From Istiophorus platypterus (taxonomy: Eukaryota > Chordata > Actinopteri > Istiophoriformes > Istiophoridae): 64,000 nt of DNA. The stretch spans positions 9,384,501 through 9,448,500 of the forward strand of contig CM029120.1 of the NCBI GenBank assembly GCA_016859345.1, given 5' to 3'. A program made the translations under genes and the position numbers. The notes under the pieces were generated by a model. That model saw only the letters and a program-made list of their open reading frames with translations, made no database searches and had not been told where the DNA came from. Of the stretch, positions 25,133 through 37,100 are shown in pieces; the stretch's first letter is position 1, and every line of letters starts with the position of its first letter.

Positions 25133-28100
25133 TCACTTCATCACTTACTTGTTAACACTTATAACTGTGGACTTGATGGCTTTTGATGGCATTTATCAAT
25201 GTTTTGTCAACATTTATAATTTCTTTATTACCACCAACATCCGTCAGTGAGATCTTTTCTTTTTTTGTCACATTCATATTCAGTAGCAGCTTATTCAAAA
25301 TCTATCATTTCAAGTTGTGATTAGTGTAATTGCTTTATCCTATTAATCCACAAACTACTTTTGCAGTGGCCTTTGTATTGTAATCAGATTATGTGTAGTA
25401 ATCACATTACCACTGCTGGTTAAATTAAGTGCTGCCTGTACTAAACCAAGTCTAATGTACCTTTCTCCATACGGACCGGTTTCATCATTTCGCTCAACAT
25501 GGCTATGCCACCGGGAAGAAAATGTAATTGATAAAAATGTACAGTTCCTTTAGCTTTGGAAACATTTCTGGTGAAGTTGTCGCATCATATTCAAGAGAAT
25601 ATAAAACCTTAGTGAAATAGCCTCAACATGTTTTCCAAATTTACTGCTGACAAACAGAAGTGAAACACGTACCAGTATACTCTTCAGCATAACAAATAAA
25701 TATAAATGTCAGTAATGTCAAATTAATAATTACTATTTTACCTAGAACTGTACCTTTCTTTGCTGCAGCAGGTTTTTCCTTTTCTTTGGGAGTCACCAGT
25801 TCTGCAAAAAGAAAACTAAGGTCAGGCAGGAGTTATCAGGACCTAGAATTTCATAAAGCTTAAAGCAGGTTGTAGAGCTATAAGAACCGAGGCTGTTATC
25901 AGTGGTAGAAAGTTAATCTCTGTTCAGCAGAGAAAGACTACAGATTTGTGTCTTTTTCGTTGTTTTTCTGCAAAGGAAAAAGGATCTGAAGCAAGCTTTC
26001 ACTTGATTGTGCATTATTATACAATGATAAAAACTGAGTGACTGCTACATCTGATGGTTTTGCAAAGAGCCAAAAGACATTTTGTACTTTTATATGCAGG
26101 ATGCTGACTTTTCTGTCCTTCAAGCTTTTCAGCCTCTCTTCAAATATAAAGTGGACGTGTGATTTCATCTTAACATAACACACAAAATGTCTGTATGCAA
26201 TGCCTTGCAGATCTACTACACTCTTTCTAAACGGGCATACAGTATTCCTAAGGATCACTGTATAGAAAGTAGATATAGAAACAGCTGTTTGCCTACGAAG
26301 CTGCTGCAGACAAATCACTGTATATGAAATTTTCTACAATGATTTACTGTTGATCTCATAGGCAAAATGCTTTTACCCCGCTGAGCGATCCAATCAGAGC
26401 TTTCACAAAATACAATGAACTACATTTTCAAACTAGATCACTGTAATCGTAATCCCACGCTGGTTACAACAATTTCGGCTTCTATTGAAGCACCACTAAT
26501 CTACCTTTACACGGACTGGTTTGACCTCTTCCTTCAACAAAACAGCACCATCAGGAAGGAAATACGTTCTATTTATATCTATGTTTAGTGTATAATTACA
26601 GGACACGTTTATTTGTCATCAAACTTGACAATCTGAGAAAGAAATGGTTTTTTTTGTATCTTTTGTAACAGCTGGTTTTACTCTGGGCTCTGAGTAAATA
26701 AGATACTGAAGATAGTAAGTACGTTTGTTATTTAGATTGGTTATGGTTGCATTAGTAATACTAATACTACTGTAATACTTGGTTATTATCTCATTATATA
26801 TAATTAGATGATAATTGTAATTTTTTGTGAGATACAACCATCAGCAGGCAGATGGCAGTGGCAGGCTACCTTTGGTCTTTAGGAGTGATTTGACTTTTTC
26901 TTTTCTCTCTTCAGCCTTGGTTTTAGAAGGAGCTGATTCAAATGCGCAAAAGTTTTCTTTGATTTTGTTTATAAGATACAAGATTTACCTTTCTTTTCAT
27001 GAACTGGTTTAGGCTTCTCCTTTGTAACTTCTGCTTCTGTAAGACAAGATGAAAATTATTTCAATTGTTATGTTAAGCATAGTTAGTTAGTTTTTGCCAA
27101 TTTATTTAGACATCTTGCTTGGCTATTACAGTTTTTTTAATCTGAAAAGTGGAAGCGGTAAATAAATTAAAGAAAATACAACCAGTCAACACCTTTCTGT
27201 GAAGTTTTTGCCTTTGTCTTTTTTCATAACAACTTAAAATGAACAAGATTAATTATCACAATAACTCCCTTTGAGCAGCTACAAGCCTAAAAAGCTATTC
27301 ACACTGTTACAATGCAACTTTTACCTCTGCAGTGTGAAAAATGTGCATCTCTAAAATATCAAATTCCAGGTTTTTTTTATAGGTAATGAAATATTAAAAA
27401 ATTTTGTCCTGTGGCTTTTTGAGGAAAAAAAAATTTAAGTACAAGAACAAAAATTAATTTGTCATCTTATTGCACAGTATATAAATGCTTAAGTCAAGTT
27501 TTAATGTCAAAATAACCAAACCGAAAATAACGAAAGCCAATTTTCACTTGGCAACAGCAATGAAAAGACAGAGATAAAGTTGTCAATATGTCGTTGAAAT
27601 TAGCTGGGTCTTTATCATGTGACAGTGAAGCACATCAGCAGCAGCTACATCGCAAAAGAACAAATCAGACAACACATCGGTCATGACTTGACTAGGATAT
27701 CGTTTACCTTGATAACAGTTGCTATGATAATAAATAGTTCTATTAACTCAATTAATTAATTAATGTATAAAGTAAGGCGAGAACCCGCTAAGAAAAATAC
27801 TCTACTCTGCATAATGTAGTTAAAAAGGACAGAGAAACAAAAACTCAATTATGTCAAAAGACTCAAAAGTCACAAACCTTTTTTGGGAGTCACTGGCTCA
27901 ACCTTCTTCTCCTTGAGAACATCAGCTCCTTAAGCAAATAATAACAACAACAAAATTATCAAAAGATGGTAACAGTGTGCATGTTATTATACCAAAAATA
28001 TATGTAGTTTATTCCTACACTGTGATGCAGTGCATAGGTCAAATATCTGCAAACTAACCTACTGTAAAGAGATGATAGCAGAAAGGCATACACAAAAATA

Positions 28101-31100
28101 CATACAGTTACACATATAGTAAATACACATAAAAAAGTATTGATTATAATGACCATAATGGGTCCTCTGAGATATTTGACCTGCAAAATGTTCAGTCACT
28201 TTGACTACCTTTTTTTGTTGGTGCTGGTTTTACTTTCTCTTTTGGAGGTTCAGGTGCTAAGAAAGAGAAAATTGAACAGCTTAAAGGTTTGGAATTGTAA
28301 AAAAAAAAGACACAGAGGAATAAGAAGTAAAATAGAAAAACAGCAGGTTTGATATTGTTTCATATCCAAAACTCTTTTATTAAAGGTTGTGTAAACAAAA
28401 AGATGTACCTTTCTTCAGTGGCACCACCTTCACCTTCTCCTTTGTAACAGATACATTTTTGTGTGGTGCTTCTCGCTCTGTAAGGAGAAATGGATTAGTA
28501 TGGCAATCAGCGGCTTCTCTATTTAATTAGGAGCATAAAAGCTGCTAAGTGTTAGCTTACCTTTCACTACTGGAGCCAGTTTTGCCTTGAATGGAGCCGG
28601 TTCTACCAAAAAAGATTTTTGGGTTGTTATTAAAAAAAAAAACCCAAAACAAAACAAAGATGACATTGAAACTATAAATCTAAATACAAGGATTATTCAG
28701 TCTTGCCTCTCTTTGTTGGAACTGGTTTGGGCTCTGGTTTTGGAACCTCCTCTGCAAATGAAATCATACCAAATAATGTTCTGTATGCAAATGTGATGTG
28801 CCTCAATGTCTTGTGTAATTTCATCTGAAATATTTGATATGCTGTACCTGTCTTGGCATGGGCTCCTTTGACTCTCTCTTTTGGTGCCTTGACTTCTAAA
28901 AACAAAAAAAAAAACAAAAAACAACAGTTGTATGCTTATGGGCATTAAGTCACCCCACTACAGCGTGGAGGAATATGAAACCAATAAAACTTATGAAGTG
29001 AAAGAAAGTCACCTCTCTTCATAGGCACTATTTTCACTCTCTCTTTTACCAGAGAGGCATTTCTGGGAGCGTCTCCTTGTTCTGTTACCAAAAAAATCGG
29101 GAATTAATTACACATAGATTATGTAATTGCCATTCAAGGTGTAGTCAGTTTGATTTTTTTATGTTTAGAAGGACAGGTCTGGCAATCTCTGAGTATCAAA
29201 AGCCCCATGTTGCAATAAAATACTCTTCTTCCCACTGCAGCAATGAATTATTTTGCTGCATGACAAAAGTATCACCAAGACATTGTAGCTTGTGAACTAG
29301 TGTATAATAGTGTATATGTTACCTTTCTTAACAGGAGTTGCTTTGGCCTTTTCCTTTGGAACTTCTGTCATAAAACATGGCACAAAGTTAGGGCTACTTT
29401 TAGTGTTTTTACATTAAGAACAAGTGAACTGCTTGTACTGCTTTTAATCTGAAATTAGTTATCAGTATCCTGCAAATCAATACATTGCTGCTGTAATTTG
29501 GTGTCTCTGTGTTTCATGCATAAAAGCCAATGTTCATTTTATAATGAGGTCTATAATTTACTTCATAACAGAAGCTATCTCTCTGTCAAAGTACTGTCCT
29601 TCAAAGCCACAACAATAAAAATTAAGATATTTTTTTTTTTCAAACATATTGAGGTACATTCTTTGTGTATGCTGTAAACTGTTTAAATACTGTATAATTC
29701 TATAAAAGAACTTTACCTTTCTTTGAAGGAGGTTCTTTAGCTTTTTCTTTGGTGATTTCTTTGTCTAAAAACAAAAATACTCCCATTTAATAATGTACAT
29801 TACTTAGTCTGTTGTACAAATTTGAAAACACATGAAATCACAAGTCATGCAAGCAAAATTTAACATCACAGATAGTTTGGTAAATGTAAAGGGTCTGGTA
29901 TTTTCTTTACAGGTGTGGGTTTGAGCTTTGGCTTAGAAAGTTCAGTTTCTCCAGCAGAATATGTGATTTTCTTTTTATACTGCCAACGTCAACTTGCATT
30001 ATGCATCATTCATTTTTTTGATCAATCCTACCTTTCTTTGCAGTGGTTGGTTTTTCCTTTTCCTTCAAGGCATCAGTAGCTGTGGAGTGAAAACCCATGT
30101 AGTTTTTATGTTTACAATCATAGCTGATCAAGCCACTGTACAACACCTTAGCTGTTGATTTCACCTTGACAAATTACTATTAGCTACTTCATATTTTAAT
30201 ATGAGAAGGATATTGGATTTTGGTATAGGATTTTGAAGTAAGAAATTCAAGTGTTTCAGTTAGGATGTCTTTCTGTATATTCCTCTCTGAGTGGGAGTAG
30301 AATATGCAGTTCAACCAAATGGGTTAGATGCCAGCATCAGTAAGTCTTTGCATTACCTGGTTTTATAGGTTTAGGTTTGATTTTTGGTGTTGGTTCCTCC
30401 TTGGACTCCTTGGGAGCTGCCATGGGTGAAAAATTATTACAACAAAAAACCTCTAAGTTTAAGTTATAAATGTAAAGTAGATCATTAATGTGCCATTTTA
30501 TAGCGTATATAACTTTTTTGTATTGTCTACATAAAAGATAAGTGTCAGCAAATTAAAAATTTTGAATAGTAACTTACTAAAGTATGCTTGAATATAATTA
30601 ACAGATTGGCCACATAAAGGCTGAACAGAAATTAGATTATGGAGTATTTAAACAAAATTTTACAAAGGTGAAAATTACACTTATACCTTTCTTTGCAGGT
30701 TCCGGTTTGGCTTTCACCTTAGGACCTTCAGCAACCTCTATTATTGGGGAAATTTAAAAAATATAATCCATCACAGCATTGGCCTCCCACATGCATCTAA
30801 TGTATTTATAACACTGCATCAACAGAGCCATTAGCGACATGTAATGGTAAGAAAATTCATCATTAGGTCAAAAACATTTGATTTTCGGGTGATAGATTTG
30901 AATCTTTCTCTCACAGCATAACAGAAAGGAATAAAATTGAGAATTGAGCCTCCTAATTACAGAATTAAGTCCCAGTACAAAAAAGCATACCAGGGCCGTG
31001 CGATATGAGACTCCAGCCTTTTGGCTTCGCTAATAACTGTCTGAATTTAATGATCATCACAGTTCTATGTTGACTTGTTGAGGCATGTTTTCTAAGAAAC

Positions 31101-34100
31101 ACATTCCGTACAAAAGCTGGTGGCAATTATCTCCATATCTTTGGAAGAACATTACTCAAACTTCAAGATACAATTTCTAAACACACACCCTGATGTGCAT
31201 TTAAGTTAATATTAATATTTATGATCCTACATGCTGTGGCTAGGTTACAGTACGGTTGCACAACAAGAGGCCTGTTACTTACCCGCTTTTGTAACATTTA
31301 TATGTTCCTTTTTCAGGATAGGAACTATTTGCTTTTTAGCAGCTTTCAGCACCTTTTCAGGCTTCTTGGGTTCATCTGCTGAAATCACAAGCATGAAGGT
31401 AAGTATCATGATGAGTTAGGGTGTTGTTGAGTTCAGTTTACCCCCAGAATTTTACCTACCACTTTATGTTATGATACTGAACACTGAATAATGACTGAAA
31501 CTTGGCCTCGAGCCTCCGTTCCAGTTTACTATAGGCATTGAAAAATACATGTCATACTGAAATGACAAAATAAGTTGTGTGTAGATGCTTTTTTGTTCTT
31601 GTTAAGACCACATTCTGTGGTGGTCTGGACCTGCGTGGCCACATTCCTTTAGCAGTGCGGTTGCGATAGTGTCCCCGACCACACTGAGGGGCCACCCACT
31701 CAGCTGAGGATGTAAGCACAAATTCAAAAACAACTACATCTTGTACAAATCTCATAAGCTAGCTTTGTCCACGACATCTGAAAACTTTGAGTGCCCATGG
31801 CGATAAATTACAAGTGTGTGAAACATCTTGGACGGTTTGGTTTGCCTGGAACACTCCAAGGAATAGACTCAGTCTATATTGTTTTGAATTTCCAGCAGAC
31901 TAGGCATGCGAAGTGCATTGCTGCCTCCCACCAGTTAAAAACAACTCATTTGGTTTTTGAAGATGGAAATAATGTACATGTTTATTTGTCGACCTGTGAC
32001 TGGATCACCCAAGCCAGGTTTGCCAGGTCATGTATCCATTTATACATGATGACTCACCTGCTTTTGTAGCATTAAGATGTTCCTTCCTCAGGACAGATTC
32101 AACCTCTTTCTTGACTACTTTAATTCTCCCTACAGCCTTTTTGGGTCCAGCATCTGAAATAACGAGGAAAATCTTACTTATAAGTTTCACGTAAACATCT
32201 CAGAAAAAAGAACCATATCCTTCATAATGGTACAGACTTGTTCCTCTCAGGAGGAATAATAATAATAATAATAAATAATAAATAAATAATAATAAATAAA
32301 TCAGCATGCTAGCATTGTCATCCTGAGCATGTCAGCGTGATGATGCGAATATTTATCTTAAGGTGTGATACAGCCTCAAAGAGCCACTAGCATGGCTGTA
32401 GAGTCTTAGTCTAGTTAATGGATTAAGAGGAAGTAGACAGCGGATCCTAATATTGTGTAATTCCTAAGAATGCTGTATTCCTGGCCTATATAGTATGTAC
32501 CTGTCTTTGCGTCTCTCTTCTTGACAGGTTCTTTGTCTTCTTTAGGAGTTAGCTTGATTTCTTTCCCCTCTTTAGAAGGCTTTGTCGGTGCTGTTTCTTC
32601 CTTGGTAATTTTCTTTGGTTCCTTTTCTTCTTTAGAAATCTTTTCAACCTCTTTCTTGTCTTGGGAAGGTTTCTCCTGTTCTTGTTTCTTGAAGAGCTTC
32701 TTGTGTTCTATCTCTTCTTTGGTATGCTTCTTTGGTTCTTTTTCTACCTTTTGAGAAGGTTTTGTAGATTCTTTTTCTTCTTTAGATGGTTTCTCTTCTA
32801 CTTGTTTTTCTTTAGAGGGCTTCTTCTGTGCTACCTTTTCTTTGGGTGTCCCCTCTTGCTTTCCATCCTCTTTCACCTCTTGAGAAGGTTTAGCTGGTTG
32901 TTTCCTCTCTTTGGGGATCTTTTCTGGTTCTTCCTTGGCATGCTTTGTTACTTCTTTCTCTTCTTTGAGATGTTTTTTGACTTGTTCCTCTTTGGGCTTT
33001 GTTGTTTCTTTCTCCTCTTTGGGTAGTTCTTTGTCTTTCTTGGGATGTTTTTCCTCCATAGAGGGCTTCAGAGGCTCTTTTTCTTTCTCTATAGGTTTAT
33101 CTTCCAGAGGATGCTTCTTAAGTTCTGTCTCTTCTTTAGAGGGTTTCTTGTCTTCAACCTCTTTCTTTGAAGGCTTCACTGCCTTCAGCTCTTTAGAGGT
33201 CTTTTTAACTTCTTTCTCTACTTTTGAAGGTTTTTCAACTTCTTTGTCTTTCACTGAAGGCATCATCTCTTCTTTCTCTTCCTTGGAGGGCTTGGCCTCT
33301 TTCTTCTCTTTAGAGGGTTTCCTAAGTTCTTTTCCCTCTTTCTCTTTTGTAGATTTCTTAATTTCTTTCTCCTCCTTAAATGGTGTCATCTCTTCCTCTT
33401 CCTCCTTAGAGGATTTTTTCACTTCTTTCCTTTCCTTAGAAGGCTTCTTTACTTCCATTTCTTTAGGTTTAACCTCTTTCTCTGCTTTCTCTTCTGGAGA
33501 CCTTTTTAGTTCTTTCTCTTCCTTAGATGGTTTCAAGTCTACCATTTCTTTGGGTAGCTTCTTCTCTTCTTTAAGAGGTTCCTTTACACTTTTCTCTTCT
33601 TTTGGAGGTTTCTTTTCTTCTTTATCTTCTTTCAGATGTTTCTTTTTCTCTTTCTCTTCACTGAGAGGTTTTTTGACTTCTTTCTCTTCTTTGGGTGGTA
33701 TCTTGATTCCTCTCTCTTCTTTAAGTGGCTTCTTGACTTCTTTATCTTCTTTGAGTGGTTTCTTGAATTCTTTCTCTTCTTTAGGTGGTATCATGACTTC
33801 TTTCTCTTCTTTGAGTGGTTTCTTGACTTCTTTCTCTTCTTTAGGTGGTTTCTTGAGTTCTCTCTCTTCTTTAGGTGGTTTCTTGACTTCTCTCTCTTCC
33901 CTTGGTGGTTTCTTGACTTCTGTCTCTTCTTTGAGAGGTTTCTTGAGTTCTCTCTCTTCTTTAGGTGCTCTCTTTACATCTTTCTCTTCTTTAGATGGTT
34001 TCTTGATCTCTTTCTCTTCTTTTGGTTTTTTCTTGACTTCTTCCTCTTTTTTAGGTGGTTCCTTGATGTCTACCACTGCTTTGGAAGGTTTCTTAACTTC

Positions 34101-37100
34101 TTTCTTTTCTTTAGGTTTCGTAACATCTTTCTCTTCTTTAGATGGTATCTTGACTTCTTTTTCTTCTTTAGGTGGTACTTTTAATTCTACGTCTGCTTTT
34201 GGAGGTTTTCTGATGTCTTTCTTTTCTTCTGGTTTCTTGACTTCCTTCTCTTCTTTGGGTGGTTTTGCGACTTCTTTTGCTTCTTTAGGCAGTTTCATGA
34301 CTATTTTGTCTTCTTTAGCTGGTTTCTTCAATTCTTTCTTTTCCTTAGGCGGTTTTATGACTATTTTGTCTTCCTTAGGTGGTTTCTTGACTTCTTTCTT
34401 TTCTTTGGAAGGTTTCCTTATTTTCTCTTCCTTGGGTGGTTTCTTGACTTCTATCTTTTCTTTTGGAGGCTTCTTCACTGCCTCATCTTCTGAAAGCAAT
34501 CATGAAAGTGTCAGTTTTCATATACTGTAAGATGTCTGTAGCCAACATAAAGGTCGGGCAATCTTAAAGCTGAACAGTATCCTGTGCCCTTCGAGGACAA
34601 GTGGAAAGGTTGATAATACTGAAACACATCTGTGTATTGCTTTGTTTTTCATGGTGACCAGTATTAACAGCATGTACTACATATACAGTATCGTGAAACA
34701 TTATTTTGAGGGCACAATTCATAGTTTGTACATATTGTATACAAAAGGTAAAAAAAAAACCAACCAATTAACAAACACTTTTGATCATTTTTTTTCTAAT
34801 TTCATTATCAAACCTTTAGGCTTCTCTGGTTTCTTCTCAATGGGTTTTGCTTCAGGTGTGATTTCCTCTTTTGGCTTTTCTTCTTTTAATTTTATCTCTA
34901 TTGTTTCCTCAAGTTTGGCTTCCTTCTCCTTTTTCTTCTTCTCTTCAGTTTCTGTGGCTTCAAGTTCTGTAAACAAAAATGCCCATTTTGTTTTTACTGA
35001 ATTATACAAATTTTCTTCAAGTTTACAAAATGTAGAAATTTCAGGAAGATTACCTTTAATAATGGCCTCTTTAACTTCTTTTACTGCATGTCTTTCCTGT
35101 GTGTCTTTAAGAACTGAAGCATATCATACATAAATATGTAAAAGAAAAAAATTATAGAGTATATCACAGTGGCATTCTGACCAGTAAACCAACTTGTATT
35201 ATCATTATCATGACTGATAATCATGCTTGCATAAGCACTAGAAGCACAACAGCGCTAAAAACACTATGATCAAAAACACACCACAAGTTAGATGATGTCA
35301 TACTGTTAAAAAAATCCGACCTAAGTTTTAGAAACAGCTGCACTGATGTACAAAAAATAATAATATGTTGTTATTCAGTAGCATATCTAATTTCAATGAT
35401 ACATAATTCACTGTTGAATTGTGTTTCACCGCCTGAGCTTATTTACTCAACATGGCTGCTCTCCATACTAATAGCTCACCGTTAGGTTTAAACACTTAAA
35501 TACACAATTAGCTTGTTGGGGAAATAGATTTGTCTTCACTGAGTCATCAAGAAGCAAATATTGAAGGAACTGGAATTCAGGGATAATGTACTGTGTTTGT
35601 TCCCAGATCCTCTTCCTAAACAGCTATTCACACCTAATTCAAATGAGTTTCTGATCTAAATAAACCTTGACTTGGCCTTGTTAGGTCCATGTTTATTTAG
35701 TTTTCAATTATAGCTGTCTTAAAAAAAAACACACCAACATTTTGGGAAATACTAGTCTTTCCTGTTGTCAGATGAGATAATCAACATCCGCTGGGAGAGA
35801 CACCCAAAGCTAAGGTGGCTTTGTTTCTCTGGGATTACGTAATCCCGGGAGCCATTTGAGAGCAACTTCCCAAAGTGATTTCACACTTAACACTAAGCAA
35901 ATTCAGAGCCAATGCAACTGCAATTAATGTCAATGCAAAGATGGGAAGGAATAAATGTGTATTTGCTCTCGGCAACATGAATAGAGTGAAAAATTTTCCT
36001 ATCTTATTTTAAGCAAAAGAAGATTTTTTTTGGGCTATAACTTAAATTCCTCCTACAGAGTTAAGAAGAATGGAGGGGTCGAGGAAAATAGTTGTAAAAA
36101 CACAGCACAGGCACACTCCGCAAACATATTGTTTGCTAGGTAACGCTACAGCTAACAATGCAAGCTATTTAGCCTAGTTTAATCAAAAGTGAAAACATAA
36201 TCCTACCAATGACTCTGAAATATCTCAGTTTGAAGAACTTACTTTTGTGCTGCTGAGTGATTTGATTCTTGTTGTTGCTCCAGTTTAGCTATTTTAGCTA
36301 ATCACCCTACGTTTCCAGTTTGTGCTAAGCTAGGCTAAATACATCCTGTTCTTTTCTGTACTGGACACACAGATGTTAAACTTATATCAACCTTCTCCAT
36401 TGATTGTGGTTAAAACGACAAACAATTTGATTTTTAATTTTTAATTTTTATTATTATATTTTTTATATTTAACGATTTTTAAATCTGTGGTTAGCCGTTG
36501 AAGAACGAAACACCTCCTGTGACGAAAATAATTCTGTTGGTTTTGAAACCTTGATACTCGGCTGGTTGATTAACACAAAACAAATTCAAAAACACAATGT
36601 TACCATGAAAAAATATAACCCCACTGAAATGAAAATATGAAACATGTTACATCTTTGAACATTTATCTTTTATGCACTAATACCTTTATTCATGTCACAA
36701 CCAACTGTTGAAAAAGCATTCAATATTTCAGGTCATTCCACTGTACATTTATTATTATTAACACACCCACCATTCAGAAACATTTTCATTACCTTATAAT
36801 GAAAAACTTATGAAAGATGTGTGATGATAATGTTAAGAGTTTTGTACCTTTGTCATGTTTGTGGAGGTGAACTTCCTCTTTGTGAACAGCTCTTGATCCA
36901 ACTCTTCTGAGCCTCTCAAAGGGAACATGAACTTTCCTCTTTCGTTTGGGTTCAGATTTCCTTCTCTCACTGTTGTTGTTGTTTTCGTCATGATCAACAA
37001 CGGTGTCCGAGTAGTCATCTTCGTCGTAACCAGGTGGTAAAGTTGTCGTTTCTTCTTCGTCGTCATCGGATTCAGCCACATCCGTGACGTTATCGAGCCT

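Larger units (their letters stand above)
23709..32153 (-). other. trdn: trdn 3' string of small KEKE exons
   Basis: Small exons, all entered and left in phase 1: 32058-32153, 31283-31375, 30687-30737, 30357-30416, 30032-30079, 29717-29764, 29323-29364, 29013-29081, 28848-28895, 28707-28751 (GC donor), 28561-28602, 28409-28477, 28209-28256, 27878-27928, 26989-27036, 26870-26932, 25754-25801, 25461-25502, 24162-24206, 23966-24007, 23827-23871 and 23709-23744. Most encode 14-23 residues of the type E-x-P-K-E-K-x-K-P-x-P-x-K-K. Mixed Lys/Glu runs bind calsequestrin in triadin. Human triadin is built from similar short exons. Confidence 0.75.

Noticed and set aside
32911..34530. 539-residue Phe/Ser-rich frame on the plus strand
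   Set aside because: It is the complement of the triadin KEKE exon. Lys/Glu codons read backwards give Phe/Ser/Leu without stops.
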